A stretch of 64,000 nt of DNA from Azospirillum lipoferum (GTDB lineage Bacteria > Pseudomonadota > Alphaproteobacteria > Azospirillales > Azospirillaceae), in assembly GCF_024170005.1 (NCBI RefSeq), contig NZ_JALJXJ010000025.1, positions 1 to 64,000 of the forward strand, written 5' to 3'. A model generated the notes under the pieces. The model saw only the letters and a list, made by a program, of their open reading frames with translations, searched no databases and was not told where the DNA came from. This document shows, in pieces, positions 9,410 through 18,863 of this stretch. Numbering within the stretch: position 1 is the stretch's first letter; each line of letters opens with the position of its first letter. The position numbers were made by a program, and so were the translations under genes.

Positions 9410-9455
9410 CCGGTCGGAATCCGACCACCCATCGCGGTGGTCGGATTCCGACCGG
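9410..9455. repeat. 20-bp perfect inverted repeat after parB (candidate parS)
   Basis: Arms 9410-9429 and 9436-9455 are perfect reverse complements around a 6-base loop. Each arm itself holds a GGTCGG-N3-CCGACC palindrome, so two 15-base dyads face each other. It starts 2 bases after the parB stop. It could be a hairpin terminator, but there is no T-run; the nested dyads suit a protein-binding centromere better. The function is inferred from position. Confidence 0.5.
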
Positions 9456-9511
9456 GGACAATCGCCCTCCCCGCTTCTCCATTACAAGTTGCCGATCTAA
9501 AACTTTCCCCA

Positions 9512-9537
9512 CCGGTCTTGACCGCGGTCAAGACCGG
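9512..9537. promoter_or_regulatory. 26-bp palindrome with FNR/DNR-type box upstream of nosR
   Basis: A perfect 26-base palindrome centred at 9524.5. Its core TTGACCGCGGTCAA (9518-9531) matches the TTGAC-N4-GTCAA class of Crp/Fnr sites. The centre is 75 bases before the nosR ATG; a site at -41.5 would give a transcript start near 9566 and a 34-base leader. It most likely activates the nos operon under low oxygen or NO. The same kind of box lies before ubiT and nnrS. Confidence 0.75.
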
Positions 9538-9599
9538 CCGCGCCGCTCTGCGCTTTCCTGTCGCCCAGGCCCCGATGCCGAGGGGGCGAAAGCCGGAGG

Positions 9600-11942
9600 A
9601 TGGCCGTCGTGAGGATCAGGCGCGTACAACGTTGGGTGGGATCGGCGCTCGTCGCCCTCCTGCTGCTGCTGACCGGCCTTGCCACGGCCGAGGCCGCCGA
9701 CAGCGGCCGGTTGCTGCCCTATCTGGCGAAGCTGCAACCCTCCGACCTCGTCCCCGGCGCCGACCGTTTCGGCGCTCCCACCCCCAATTCTCAATCGGTC
9801 AATACCCCCACGGTCCCCGTCTACAAGGGCGACACCGTGGTCGGGCACGCCTATCTCACCTCGGACTTCGTCAACACCACCGGCTATTCCGGCCGCCCCA
9901 TCGACGTGGTCGTCGGCCTGACGGCGGACGGCACGGTGACCGGCGCCCGGCTGATGGACCACCACGAGCCGATCGTGCTGATCGGCATCCCCCCGGCCCG
10001 CATCAACGGCTTCATCAACGGCTATGTCGGCAAGAACGTGCTGACCTTGGCCACCCAGAGCGCCGCCAGCCCGCCCGTCGACATCGTGTCGGGCGCCACG
10101 GTGACGGTGATGGTCATCGGCGACTCCATCATCCGCTCCGGCAAGAAGGTGATGCAGGCGCTGGGGAAGGCTGGGGCGGACAGCACCCCGGCCATCACCA
10201 GGTCCGTCGACCTGACCAGGGACGCGGTGGAGGACTGGGCGACGCTGATCGGCGACGGCTCGGTCCGCCGCCTGACCCTGACGGTGGGGGAGGTGAACGC
10301 CGCCTTCGAGAAGACCGGCAGGGCCGAGGCCATCGCCCGTGCCGAGGCCGGCAGCCCCGACGAGACCTTCATCGACCTCTACGCCGCCCTCGTCACCATT
10401 CCCACCATCGGCCGCTCGCTGCTGGGCGATGCCGAATACGAGACGCTGACCAAGCGGCTGAAACCCGGCCAGCAGGCGGTGTGGGTGGCGGGGCAGGGGC
10501 GCTATTCCTTCAAGGGGTCGGGCTATGTCCGCGGCGGCATCTTCGACCGCGTCGAGATGGTGCAGCACGAGGGCTCGATCCGCTTCCGCGACAAGATGCA
10601 CAAGCGCATGGGCAGCGTCGCCGCCGCCGGTGCCCCCGATTTCCCGGAAATCGGTCTGTTCGTCCTGCCGGAAGGCACCGAGTTCAACCCGGCAGAGCCC
10701 TGGCGCCTCCAGCTTCTGGTCCAGCGCGCCATCGCCGCACTGGACAAGGTGTTCGTCACCTTCGACCTCGGCTATCAGCCGCCCGACAAATTCCTGAAGA
10801 CCGAACAGCCGGCCCCGCCCCCCTCTGGCGCCGCCCCGGCAGCTCCGGCAATCGACCAGTCCGCCAGCCACAGCCCCGCCATCCAGGCCGCCGGTGCGGC
10901 GGAGGCCGAGGAGGCCGCCGAAACTCCCCTGTGGCAGCGCATCTGGCAGAACCGGCAGGCCGACATCGCGGTGCTGACCTCCGCCATTCTGCTGCTGACC
11001 GGCATCTTCTTCTTCCAGGACCAGCTGACCAGACGCCCGAAGCTGTATGAACGGGTCCGCACCGCCTATCTGGTCTTCACCCTGGTCTGGCTCGGCTGGT
11101 ACGCCACGGCCCAGCTGTCGGTGGTCAATGTCCTGACCTTCGCCAACGCGCTGCGCACTGATTTCCGCTGGGACTATTTCATGATGGACCCGCTGGTGTT
11201 CATCCTGTGGTTCTCGGTGGCGGCGTCGCTGCTGTTCTGGGGCCGCGGCGCCTTCTGCGGCTGGCTCTGCCCGTTCGGCGCGCTTCAGGAACTGGCGTCG
11301 AAGGCGGCGAAGCGGATCGGCATCCGCCAGATCACCGTGCCCTTCGCCCTGCACCAGCGCCTGTGGCCGATCAAATACATCCTCTTCCTGCTGCTGTTCG
11401 GCCTGTCGCTGCAATCGCTGGGCACGGCGGAGAAGGCGGCGGAGATCGAGCCGTTCAAGACCGCCATCATCCTGCATTTCATCCGCGACTGGTGGTTCGT
11501 CGCCTTCGCCGTGGCGCTGCTGGCGGCCGGCCTGGTCATCGAACGCTTCTTCTGCCGCTATCTCTGCCCGCTGGGGGCGGCGCTGGCGATCCCCGGCCGG
11601 CTGCGGATGTTCGACTGGCTGCGCCGCTACAAGGACTGCGGCAGCCCGTGCCAGCGCTGCGGCAACGAATGCCCGGTGCAGGCCATCCACCCCGACGGCT
11701 CGATCAACCCCAACGAATGCATCCAGTGCCTGCACTGCCAGATGCTCTACCACCACGACCACAAATGCCCAGTCATGATCCAGAAGCGGCAGAAGCGCGA
11801 GAAGTGGCAGGCCGCCGAGGCCAAGCTGGCGGCCGAAAAGCAAGCCGCCCAGCAAGCCCTCCAGCAAGCCAGTGCCCGCAGCACGGTGGCGACCGCCGAC
11901 CCGGCCACCGGGCGGCTGACGATCCGGCCGCACGGAACCTGA
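9600..11942 (+). CDS. nosR: NosR, membrane flavoprotein/polyferredoxin for N2O reduction
   Basis: 780 residues. A signal sequence/helix (about 10-30) is followed by a periplasmic FMN-binding domain with the flavinylation motif SGAT at about residue 164, membrane helices from about 455 on, and a cytoplasmic ferredoxin-like end. CGWLCPFGA and CRYLCPLGA are the two membrane-edge CX3CP motifs; CGSPCQRCGNECP and CIQCLHC...CP are the [4Fe-4S] ligands. NosR feeds electrons to NosZ and is needed for its maturation. The ATG at 9600 lies on top of the GGAGG; the GTG at 9609 is 8 bases after it and may be the true start. First gene of the nos operon. Confidence 0.95.
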   Translation: MAVVRIRRVQRWVGSALVALLLLLTGLATAEAADSGRLLPYLAKLQPSDLVPGADRFGAPTPNSQSVNTPTVPVYKGDTVVGHAYLTSDFVNTTGYSGRPIDVVVGLTADGTVTGARLMDHHEPIVLIGIPPARINGFINGYVGKNVLTLATQSAASPPVDIVSGATVTVMVIGDSIIRSGKKVMQALGKAGADSTPAITRSVDLTRDAVEDWATLIGDGSVRRLTLTVGEVNAAFEKTGRAEAIARAEAGSPDETFIDLYAALVTIPTIGRSLLGDAEYETLTKRLKPGQQAVWVAGQGRYSFKGSGYVRGGIFDRVEMVQHEGSIRFRDKMHKRMGSVAAAGAPDFPEIGLFVLPEGTEFNPAEPWRLQLLVQRAIAALDKVFVTFDLGYQPPDKFLKTEQPAPPPSGAAPAAPAIDQSASHSPAIQAAGAAEAEEAAETPLWQRIWQNRQADIAVLTSAILLLTGIFFFQDQLTRRPKLYERVRTAYLVFTLVWLGWYATAQLSVVNVLTFANALRTDFRWDYFMMDPLVFILWFSVAASLLFWGRGAFCGWLCPFGALQELASKAAKRIGIRQITVPFALHQRLWPIKYILFLLLFGLSLQSLGTAEKAAEIEPFKTAIILHFIRDWWFVAFAVALLAAGLVIERFFCRYLCPLGAALAIPGRLRMFDWLRRYKDCGSPCQRCGNECPVQAIHPDGSINPNECIQCLHCQMLYHHDHKCPVMIQKRQKREKWQAAEAKLAAEKQAAQQALQQASARSTVATADPATGRLTIRPHGT

Positions 11943-12027
11943 CCGCCATCCCCTCACCCCGATAACGGGACCCGGTCGCAACGGGCCCCATGACACCCCC
12001 CAGGCGGGGGCAGCGAAGGAGCACACC

Positions 12028-13989
12028 ATGTCGAGCGAGACCAACAACAGCGCAGGCGTCAACCGCCGCGCCCTTCTGGGCGGAACGGCGAAGGCGGCGG
12101 CCCTTGCCGGCCTGACCGGCGCCGTGGGCGGGGCGACCGCCGGCGGCATCGCGGGCAGCGCGCTCTTCGGCGCCACCGAAGCGATGGCCGCCAACGCCGC
12201 CACCAACGCCCAGGCCGGCCACCTGAACGCCGAGGTGAAGCCGGGCGACCTCGACGAATATTACGCCTTCCATTCCGGCGGGCACTCCGGCGAAGTCCGC
12301 ATCCTCGGCCTGCCGTCGATGCGCGAGCTGATGCGCATTCCGGTGTTCAACCGCTGCTCCGCCACCGGCTGGGGCATGACCAACGAGAGCCGGAAGATCC
12401 TGACCGAGCATATGCTGCCGGAAACCAGGAAGTTCCTGGAGACGCGCGGCGGCATCTATCTGAACGGCGACGCCCACCACCCGCACATGTCCTTCACCGA
12501 CGGCACCTATGACGGCCGTTACATCTTCATCAACGACAAGGCCAACACCCGTGTCGCGCGCATCCGCTGCGACATCATGAAGACCGACACCATCATCGAG
12601 ATCCCCAACGCCGCCGCCATCCACGGTCTGCGCCCGCAGCGCTACCCACGCACCGGCTATGTCTTCGCCAACGGCGAGCAGCGCGTGCCGACCCCGAACG
12701 ACGGCCGCGACCTGACCAACCCGAAGGCCTACAAGTCGCACTTCACCGCCATCGACGGCGACACGATGAAGATCGCGTGGCAGGTCTGGGTCGACGGCAA
12801 CCTCGACAACACCGACGCCGACTATCAGGGCAAATACGCCTTCTCCACCTGCTACGATTCCGAAGAGGGCGTCACCGCGGCGGAGATGACCAGCGGCGAG
12901 CAGGACTGGGTCGTCGTCTTCAACCTGAAGCGCATCGACGAAGCGGTGAAGGCCGGCAAGATCCAGGCGGTGAACGGCGTGCCGGTGGTCGACGGCCGCC
13001 ACGGCAGCCCCTACACCCGCTACATCCCGGTACCGGCCAACCCGCACGGCATCAACGCCGCCCCCGACGGCATCCACGTCACCGTCAACGGCAAGCTGTC
13101 GCCGACCGTCACCGTCTTCGACGTGCGCCTGCTGGACGATTTGTTCGACGACAAGATCAAGCCGCGCGACGTCGTCGTCGCCGAACCGCAGCTCGGCCTC
13201 GGCCCGCTTCACACCGCCTATGACGGCCGCGGCAACGCCTACACCACGCTGTTCCTCGACAGCCAGCTGGTGAAGTGGAACATCGACAAGGCCCGTCGCG
13301 CCTTCAAGGGCGAGAAGGTCGATCCCATCATCCAGAAGCTGGACGTCCAGTACCAGCCCGGCCACAACCACAGCTCGATGGGCGAGACCAAGGAGGCCGA
13401 CGGCAAGTGGCTGGTGTCGCTGAACAAATTCTCCAAGGACCGCTTCCTCAACGTCGGCCCGCTGAAGCCGGAGAACGATCAGCTGATCGACATCTCCGGC
13501 GACGAGATGAAGCTGGTGCATGACGGCCCCACCTTCGCCGAGCCGCACGACACGCTGATCGTCCACCGCTCCAAGGTGAACCCGCGCTCGGTCTACGACC
13601 GCAACGACCCGATGTGGGAAGAGGCGCGCCAGCAGGCCAAGAAGGACGGCGTGGTGCTGGAGGATGACGCCAAGGTCATCCGCGACGGCAAGAAGGTCCG
13701 CGTCTACATGTGGCAGCGCGCCCCGGCCTTCGGGCTGGAGGACTTCACCGTGAAGCAGGGCGACGAGGTCACCGTCTATGTGACCAACATGGACGACATC
13801 GACGACCTGACCCACGGCTTCAGCATCACCAACTACGGCGTCTGCATGGAGGTCGGCCCGCAGGCCACATCCTCGGTGACCTTCACCGCCGATCGTCCGG
13901 GCGTGCATTGGTACTATTGCCAGTGGTTCTGCCACGCCCTGCACATGGAGATGGCCGGCCGCATGATCGTCGAGCCGTCCTCGACCTGA
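12028..13989 (+). CDS. nosZ: Nitrous oxide reductase, clade I (Tat-exported)
   Basis: 653 residues from ATG 12028 with GAAGGAG upstream. The Tat signal (NRRALLGG, about residues 17-24) places it in clade I. The beta-propeller part contains histidine ligands of the tetranuclear CuZ centre, for example GDAHHPHMS. The C-terminal cupredoxin holds CuA: C631, C635, H639 and M642 in YCQWFCHALHMEM, with the earlier His in DLTHGFSI. The enzyme reduces N2O to N2 in the periplasm. Length and motifs match intact functional enzymes. Confidence 0.98.
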   Translation: MSSETNNSAGVNRRALLGGTAKAAALAGLTGAVGGATAGGIAGSALFGATEAMAANAATNAQAGHLNAEVKPGDLDEYYAFHSGGHSGEVRILGLPSMRELMRIPVFNRCSATGWGMTNESRKILTEHMLPETRKFLETRGGIYLNGDAHHPHMSFTDGTYDGRYIFINDKANTRVARIRCDIMKTDTIIEIPNAAAIHGLRPQRYPRTGYVFANGEQRVPTPNDGRDLTNPKAYKSHFTAIDGDTMKIAWQVWVDGNLDNTDADYQGKYAFSTCYDSEEGVTAAEMTSGEQDWVVVFNLKRIDEAVKAGKIQAVNGVPVVDGRHGSPYTRYIPVPANPHGINAAPDGIHVTVNGKLSPTVTVFDVRLLDDLFDDKIKPRDVVVAEPQLGLGPLHTAYDGRGNAYTTLFLDSQLVKWNIDKARRAFKGEKVDPIIQKLDVQYQPGHNHSSMGETKEADGKWLVSLNKFSKDRFLNVGPLKPENDQLIDISGDEMKLVHDGPTFAEPHDTLIVHRSKVNPRSVYDRNDPMWEEARQQAKKDGVVLEDDAKVIRDGKKVRVYMWQRAPAFGLEDFTVKQGDEVTVYVTNMDDIDDLTHGFSITNYGVCMEVGPQATSSVTFTADRPGVHWYYCQWFCHALHMEMAGRMIVEPSST

Positions 13990-14009
13990 TCGCCTGAAGC
14001 TCTCCCAAA

Positions 14010-14158
14010 TCCCCCTCTCCCCCCCGGGGAGAGGGTCGGGGTGAGGGGGATGCACCGCGTGGCGTCGCTTGGTGCGCAGTAGCTTCCGATCCTAGCGAAT
14101 TCTCGCCGCGCGTCCCCCTCACCCTAACCCTCTCCCCGGGGGGGAGAGGGGATCCCCC
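14010..14158. repeat. Inverted pair of REP-like palindromic elements (nosZ-nosD gap)
   Basis: Two copies of an about 42-base element, in opposite orientation at 14010-14050 and 14112-14158. Each has the core CTCTCCCCCCCGGGGAGAG followed by GGGT(C/T)(G/A)GGGTGAGGGGG. About 60 bases of unique DNA separate them. The arrangement resembles bacterial REP/BIME pairs. Inside the operon it could form strong RNA structure that sets the nosZ to nosDFYL ratio. Confidence 0.8.
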
Positions 14159-14176
14159 CACCGATGGACTCCTCCC

Positions 14177-15568
14177 ATGCTCCTCCGCACCGCGACACTC
14201 CTCGCCGCAGCCCTGGCCCTGCCGGCCCCGGCGCTCGCCGCCACGGCGACGGTCGCCCCCGGCGGCCTGGAGACGGCGCTGGCGTCCGCGGCTCCCGGAG
14301 ACACGCTGGTGCTGTCCGCCGGCATCCATCCCGGCCCACTGACCATCCGCACCCCGGTCACCCTGACCGGCGAACCGGGTGCCGTCATCGACGGGCAGGG
14401 CACCGGCAGCACGCTGACCGTGGAAGCCCCCAGCGTCACCCTGCGGAACCTTGAGATCCGCAACTCCGGCCTCAGCCTGATCGACCAGAACGCCGGCATC
14501 TTCCTGGGCAAGGAAGCCCGTGGTGCAATCGTCGAGAACAACCGCCTGCGCGACAATCTGATCGGCGTCTACATCTGGGGGGCCGCCGACAGCCTGGTCC
14601 GCCGCAACGACATCGTCGGCCGCACCGACCTGCGCGTGTCCGAACGCGGCAACGGCATCCAGTTGTGGAATGCGCCGGGCACCCGCGTGCTCGACAACAG
14701 CGTGCGCGAGGGGCGCGACGGGCTGTTCACCACCTCGTCCCGCAGGAACGTCTTCGCCGGCAACCGGTTCGAGCATGTCCGGTTCGCCGTCCATTACATG
14801 TACACCAACGATTCCGAGCTGACCGACAACGTCTCCGTCGCCAACAATGTCGGCTATGCGGTGATGTTCTCCAACAACCTGCTGATCCGCAACAACCGCT
14901 CCAAGGCCGACCGCGAACACGGCCTGATGCTGAACAACGCCAACAGCGCGCGCATCGAAGGGAACGTGATCGAAGGCCGCTTCGCCGGTGCGCTGTCCGA
15001 CAGCGGCGAGGCGCTGCCCGACACCGACATCCCGCGCGACAGCGAGGCGATGAGCGACCGGCTGCGCAGCGGCACCTGGAAATGCGTCTTCATCTACAAC
15101 GCCAACAAGAACCGCTTCACCGGCAACCGGTTCGACGGCTGCGAGATCGGCGTCCATTTCACCGCCGGGTCGGAGCGCAACAGCCTGACCGGCAACGCTT
15201 TCATCGGCAACCGCACCCAGGTCAAATATGTCGGCACCCGCTATCTCGACTGGTCGGAGAACGGGCGCGGCAACTACTGGTCCGACAATGCCGCCTTCGA
15301 CCTGAACGGCGACGGCATCTCCGACGAGCCCTATCGCCCCAACGACGTGGTCGACCGGGTGATGTGGGAATACCCGGCGGCCAAGCTGCTGATGAACAGC
15401 CCCGGCGTCCAGGTGATCCGCTGGGCGCAGAAGCAGTTCCCGGCCCTGCACCCCGGCGGCGTGATCGACAGCGCCCCGCTGATGACGCCACCCCCCATGC
15501 CCGCCTCAATCCAAACCGCCCAAAGCCCGGCCCTCCAAAGCCCGACTGCCGAAAGGAAACAGCCATGA
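14177..15568 (+). CDS. nosD: NosD, periplasmic copper-site maturation protein
   Basis: 463 residues with a Sec signal (cleavage near ALAA, about residue 22). The body is a right-handed parallel beta-helix of carbohydrate-binding/CASH type; repeated N-N-x and G-N turns (for example NDSELTDNVSVANNVGY, NNLLIRNNRS) are visible. NosD works with the NosFY transporter and NosL to deliver copper or sulfur to the CuZ centre of NosZ. It ends by ATGA overlap with nosF. It follows the REP pair after nosZ, so its translation may be lower than nosZ. Confidence 0.93.
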   Translation: MLLRTATLLAAALALPAPALAATATVAPGGLETALASAAPGDTLVLSAGIHPGPLTIRTPVTLTGEPGAVIDGQGTGSTLTVEAPSVTLRNLEIRNSGLSLIDQNAGIFLGKEARGAIVENNRLRDNLIGVYIWGAADSLVRRNDIVGRTDLRVSERGNGIQLWNAPGTRVLDNSVREGRDGLFTTSSRRNVFAGNRFEHVRFAVHYMYTNDSELTDNVSVANNVGYAVMFSNNLLIRNNRSKADREHGLMLNNANSARIEGNVIEGRFAGALSDSGEALPDTDIPRDSEAMSDRLRSGTWKCVFIYNANKNRFTGNRFDGCEIGVHFTAGSERNSLTGNAFIGNRTQVKYVGTRYLDWSENGRGNYWSDNAAFDLNGDGISDEPYRPNDVVDRVMWEYPAAKLLMNSPGVQVIRWAQKQFPALHPGGVIDSAPLMTPPPMPASIQTAQSPALQSPTAERKQP

Positions 15569-16503
15569 CCGACTTCACCGCGGAGGTGCAGGGCGTCACC
15601 AAGCGCTATGGCGAGACCGAGGCGGTGCGCGGCGTGGACCTGACGCTGGCGCCCGGCGAATGCGTGGCGATGGTCGGCCACAACGGCGCCGGCAAAAGCT
15701 CGCTCATCAAGCTGATGCTCGGCCTGACCACCCCGACGGAGGGCCGCATCCGCGTGCTGGGCGGCGACCCGGCCAGTGCCGCCTGCTCCCCCATCCGCCG
15801 CCAGATCGGCTTCCTGCCGGAGAACGTCGCCTTCCACCCCAACATGACAGGGCGGGAGACGCTGGACTTCTACGCCCGGCTGAAGGGCGCCTCCCGCTGC
15901 GACAACGATGCGCTGTTCGAAAAGGTCGGCCTTGAACCCGCCGCCATCAAGCGCCGCGTCTCGACCTACTCCAAGGGCATGCGCCAGCGTCTTGCCCTGG
16001 CCCAGGCCCTGCTCGGCGGCCCGAAGCTGCTGTTCCTCGACGAACCGACCACCGGCCTCGATCCCGCGCTGCGCCAGAGCTTTTATGCCATCGTCGCCGA
16101 GCTGCGCGACCAAGGCACCACGATCCTGCTGTGCAGCCACGCCCTGACCGAGCTGGAAGGGCAGGCCGACCGCGTCGTGGTGATGAACCGCGGCCGCAAG
16201 GTCGCCGACGGCTCGCTCGCCACCCTGCGCAGCCTCGCCCGGCTGCCGGTCCGCATCCGCCTGACCCTGCCGACCGACGATATCGACGCACTGGCGGCGC
16301 GGGTAGGGGAGGGCGCCGCCCTGACCCGTCTGGCCGGAGGCGTGGTCGAACTGGCCTGCGCCAACGACGACAAGGTCGGTCTGGTGCGCCGCATCGCCTG
16401 CGAGAGCCCGGCCGCCAACATTGCCATCGAGGACATCGAGATCGTCCAGCCCAGCCTGGACGAGATGTACGCCCATTTCCTGCGCCGGGAGGCCGCCGAA
16501 TGA
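15565..16503 (+). CDS. nosF: NosF, ABC-type ATPase for NosZ maturation
   Basis: 312 residues from the ATG overlapping the nosD stop. Walker A GHNGAGKSS (about residue 38), the signature region YSKGMRQRL (LSGGQ variant) and Walker B LLFLDEPTTGLDP are intact. It powers the NosY membrane partner; with NosD this complex assembles the CuZ centre. Family length is normal and the stop overlaps nosY by ATGA, so expression is stoichiometric. Confidence 0.94.
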   Translation: MTDFTAEVQGVTKRYGETEAVRGVDLTLAPGECVAMVGHNGAGKSSLIKLMLGLTTPTEGRIRVLGGDPASAACSPIRRQIGFLPENVAFHPNMTGRETLDFYARLKGASRCDNDALFEKVGLEPAAIKRRVSTYSKGMRQRLALAQALLGGPKLLFLDEPTTGLDPALRQSFYAIVAELRDQGTTILLCSHALTELEGQADRVVVMNRGRKVADGSLATLRSLARLPVRIRLTLPTDDIDALAARVGEGAALTRLAGGVVELACANDDKVGLVRRIACESPAANIAIEDIEIVQPSLDEMYAHFLRREAAE

Positions 16504-17324
16504 ACACGCTCCTGATCATCGCCGGCAAGGAACTGCGCGAGGCCACCCGCAACCGCTGGGCCGTCGCCACCACCCTGCTGATGGCCGCACTTGCCCTGAC
16601 GCTCAGCTTCCTCGGCTCGGTCCCCACCGGCACGGTCGGCGTCGGCCCGGTGGAGGTCACCATCGTCAGCCTGTCGAGCCTGACCATCTTCCTCCTTCCC
16701 CTGATAGCATTGCTGCTGTCCTTCGACGCGGTGGTGGGGGAGATCGACCGCGGCACCATGACGCTGCTGCTGTCCTACCCGGTGGCGCGCTGGCAGCTTC
16801 TGCTCGGCAAGTTCCTCGGCCATGCCGCGGTGATCGCGCTGGCGACCGTGGTCGGCTATGGCGCCGCCGGGGTGGCGCTCGCCATGGGCGGCACCGCCAT
16901 CGGGCCGGAGAGCTGGCGCGCCTTCGCCGCGATGATCGGGTCCAGCGTGATGCTGGGCGCCGCCTTCACGGCACTCGGCTATCTCGCCTCCACCATCGTC
17001 CGCGACCGCGGCACGGCGGCCGGCATCGCGGTGGCGGTCTGGCTCTGCTTCGTCCTGCTCTACGACATGGCCCTGCTCGGCATCCTCGCCAGCGGCAGCG
17101 GCCTGGGGGTGGAGGCGCTGAACTGGCTGCTGCTCGCCAACCCGGCCGATGCCTACCGCCTGTTCAACCTGACCGGCTTCAAGGGCGTCAGCGCCTTCGC
17201 CGGCACCGCCGGCCTCGCCGCCCATGTCCAGCTGTCCGTCCCGCTGCTGCTGGCGGTGATGGCCGGCTGGATCGCCACCCCGCTGGCGCTGGCCGCCGCC
17301 CTCTTTTCGAGGAAGCAGATCTGA
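16500..17324 (+). CDS. nosY: NosY, ABC permease partner of NosF
   Basis: 274 residues with six predicted membrane helices and the cytoplasmic motif VVGEIDRGTMTLLLSYPVAR of ABC-2 permeases. It forms a complex with NosF and NosD that is required for copper-sulfur centre formation in NosZ. Its ATG overlaps the nosF stop and its own stop shares one base with the nosL ATG. Confidence 0.94.
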   Translation: MNTLLIIAGKELREATRNRWAVATTLLMAALALTLSFLGSVPTGTVGVGPVEVTIVSLSSLTIFLLPLIALLLSFDAVVGEIDRGTMTLLLSYPVARWQLLLGKFLGHAAVIALATVVGYGAAGVALAMGGTAIGPESWRAFAAMIGSSVMLGAAFTALGYLASTIVRDRGTAAGIAVAVWLCFVLLYDMALLGILASGSGLGVEALNWLLLANPADAYRLFNLTGFKGVSAFAGTAGLAAHVQLSVPLLLAVMAGWIATPLALAAALFSRKQI

Positions 17325-17857
17325 TGCGCACCCTCCGAACCCTCCTTCTCGCCGCCGCTCTCCTGGCACCGCTCTCCGCCTGCAAGCAGGAGAAGGCGGA
17401 GGTCGCGCCGCCGCCGCCCGTCACGCTCGCCACCGACGCCATCGGCCATTACTGCGGCATGAATTTGGCCGACCATCCCGGCCCCAAGGGCCAGATCCTG
17501 GTGAAGGGCGCCGAGCGGCCGATCTGGCTGTCCTCCGTCCGCGACACCTTCGCCTTCACCATGCTGCCGGAGGAGCCGAAGGAAATCCGCGCCATCTACG
17601 TCACCGACATCGCCAAGGCCAAGGACCCCACCGCCCCCGACATGACCGTCTGGGTCGAGGCGCGCCAGGCCTGGTACGTGCTGGGCAGCCGCTTGCGCGG
17701 CGGCATGGGCGAGGCGGAGCCCTATCCCTTCTCCGACAGGGCCGCCGCCGAGCGTTTCGCCCAGGCCAACGGTGGCACCATCCTGCGCTTCGCCGACGTG
17801 CATGAGGACCAGATCCTCACCCCGCCCGCCGCCAGTGTTGCCGAGGGAGAGCAGTGA
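17324..17857 (+). CDS. nosL: NosL, copper chaperone lipoprotein
   Basis: 177 residues with a lipoprotein signal ending in LSAC (Cys at about residue 20). The family copper ligand region YCGMNLADHPGPKGQ is present, along with VWVEARQAWYV and the FSDRAAAERFAQANGG domain signature. NosL hands Cu(I) to NosZ or its assembly complex in the periplasm. It sits between nosY and nosX with overlaps on both sides. Confidence 0.95.
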   Translation: MRTLRTLLLAAALLAPLSACKQEKAEVAPPPPVTLATDAIGHYCGMNLADHPGPKGQILVKGAERPIWLSSVRDTFAFTMLPEEPKEIRAIYVTDIAKAKDPTAPDMTVWVEARQAWYVLGSRLRGGMGEAEPYPFSDRAAAERFAQANGGTILRFADVHEDQILTPPAASVAEGEQ

Positions 17858-18846
17858 TGCTGACCAGACGCCGCTTCCTCGCCATCGGTGCCGCCGCCGC
17901 CGGCCTGTCGCTTCTGCCGCATCGCCTGCTGCGGGCGGAAGGCGTTCCCGTCCGGGTCTGGCGCGGCGTGGCGCTCGGCGCCGACGCCAGCCTGACCATC
18001 GCCCACCCCGATCCTGCCGAGGCCGACCGCCTGATCGCGCTGAGCCTGGAGGAGGTCGCTCGGCTGGAGCGCGTCTTCAGCCTCTATCGCCCCGACTCCG
18101 CCCTGCGGCGCCTGAACCGCGACGGGTGGCTGGACGCCCCACCCGCCGACCTCGTCCGCCTGCTGTCGGAAGCGGCCGCCTTCGGCCGCGGCACCGGCGG
18201 CGCCTTCGACCCCACGGTGCAGCCGCTGTGGCAGCTCTATGCCGGCCATTTCGAACGGGACAACACCGACCCCGCCGGCCCGCCGAAGAATGCCGTCCGC
18301 GCCGCCCGCGCACTCGTCGACGTCCACGCCCTGCAGGTGGAGCCCGGCCGCGTCGCCTTCGCATCAAAGGGCATGGCGGTGACACTGAACGGCATCGCCC
18401 AGGGCTACATCACCGACCGCGTGACCGAGCGCCTGAAGGCCGAAGGCATGGGCAACGTCCTGGTCGACATGGGCGAACTGCGCGCTCTCGGCCATCACCC
18501 CTCCGGCCGCCCCTGGACCGTCGGCCTCGCCGATCCCACCAACCCCGACCGCAGCACGGCGACGGTCGAACTCACCGACGGCGCGATGGCGACGTCCGGC
18601 GGCTACGGCACCCGCTTCGACGCCGCCGGCCGCTTCACCCACCTGTTCGACCCCGCTAGCGGCGCTTGCGCCGCCCACTGGCTGGCGGTGACCGTCCAGG
18701 CCGCCGATGCCACGACGGCCGACGCCCTGTCCACCGCCCTGTCGGTGGTGCCGGCGGACCGCGCCATGGCTATCCTGGCGGCTTATCCCGGCGTCACCGC
18801 CCGCTTCACCCGTCCCGACGGCCGCATCCTGCGGCTGCCCGCCTGA
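17857..18846 (+). CDS. nosX: NosX/ApbE-type FAD:protein FMN transferase
   Basis: 329 residues from the ATG that overlaps the nosL stop by one base (an in-frame GTG is at 17854). A Tat signal (TRRRFLAIGAA) is followed by the ApbE fold: LERVFSLYRPDS, AFDPTVQPLW, LNGIAQGYITDRV and the Mg-binding TSGGYGTRFD...HLFDP. The enzyme attaches FMN covalently to a threonine of NosR (the SGAT motif seen at about residue 164 there). Tat rather than Sec export fits the nos-specific branch of the family. Confidence 0.93.
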   Translation: MLTRRRFLAIGAAAAGLSLLPHRLLRAEGVPVRVWRGVALGADASLTIAHPDPAEADRLIALSLEEVARLERVFSLYRPDSALRRLNRDGWLDAPPADLVRLLSEAAAFGRGTGGAFDPTVQPLWQLYAGHFERDNTDPAGPPKNAVRAARALVDVHALQVEPGRVAFASKGMAVTLNGIAQGYITDRVTERLKAEGMGNVLVDMGELRALGHHPSGRPWTVGLADPTNPDRSTATVELTDGAMATSGGYGTRFDAAGRFTHLFDPASGACAAHWLAVTVQAADATTADALSTALSVVPADRAMAILAAYPGVTARFTRPDGRILRLPA

Positions 18847-18863
18847 AAGAACGGATCATCGTC

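Noticed and set aside
11943..12027. FNR box between nosR and nosZ
   Set aside because: Only weak GC-rich dyads are present; no TTGAY half-sites.
9528..12206. 892-codon minus-strand frame over nosR
   Set aside because: Antisense shadow of nosR and the start of nosZ, no motif.
11773..14055. 760-codon minus-strand frame over nosZ
   Set aside because: Antisense shadow of nosZ with Val/Asp/Gly-rich composition and no domain.
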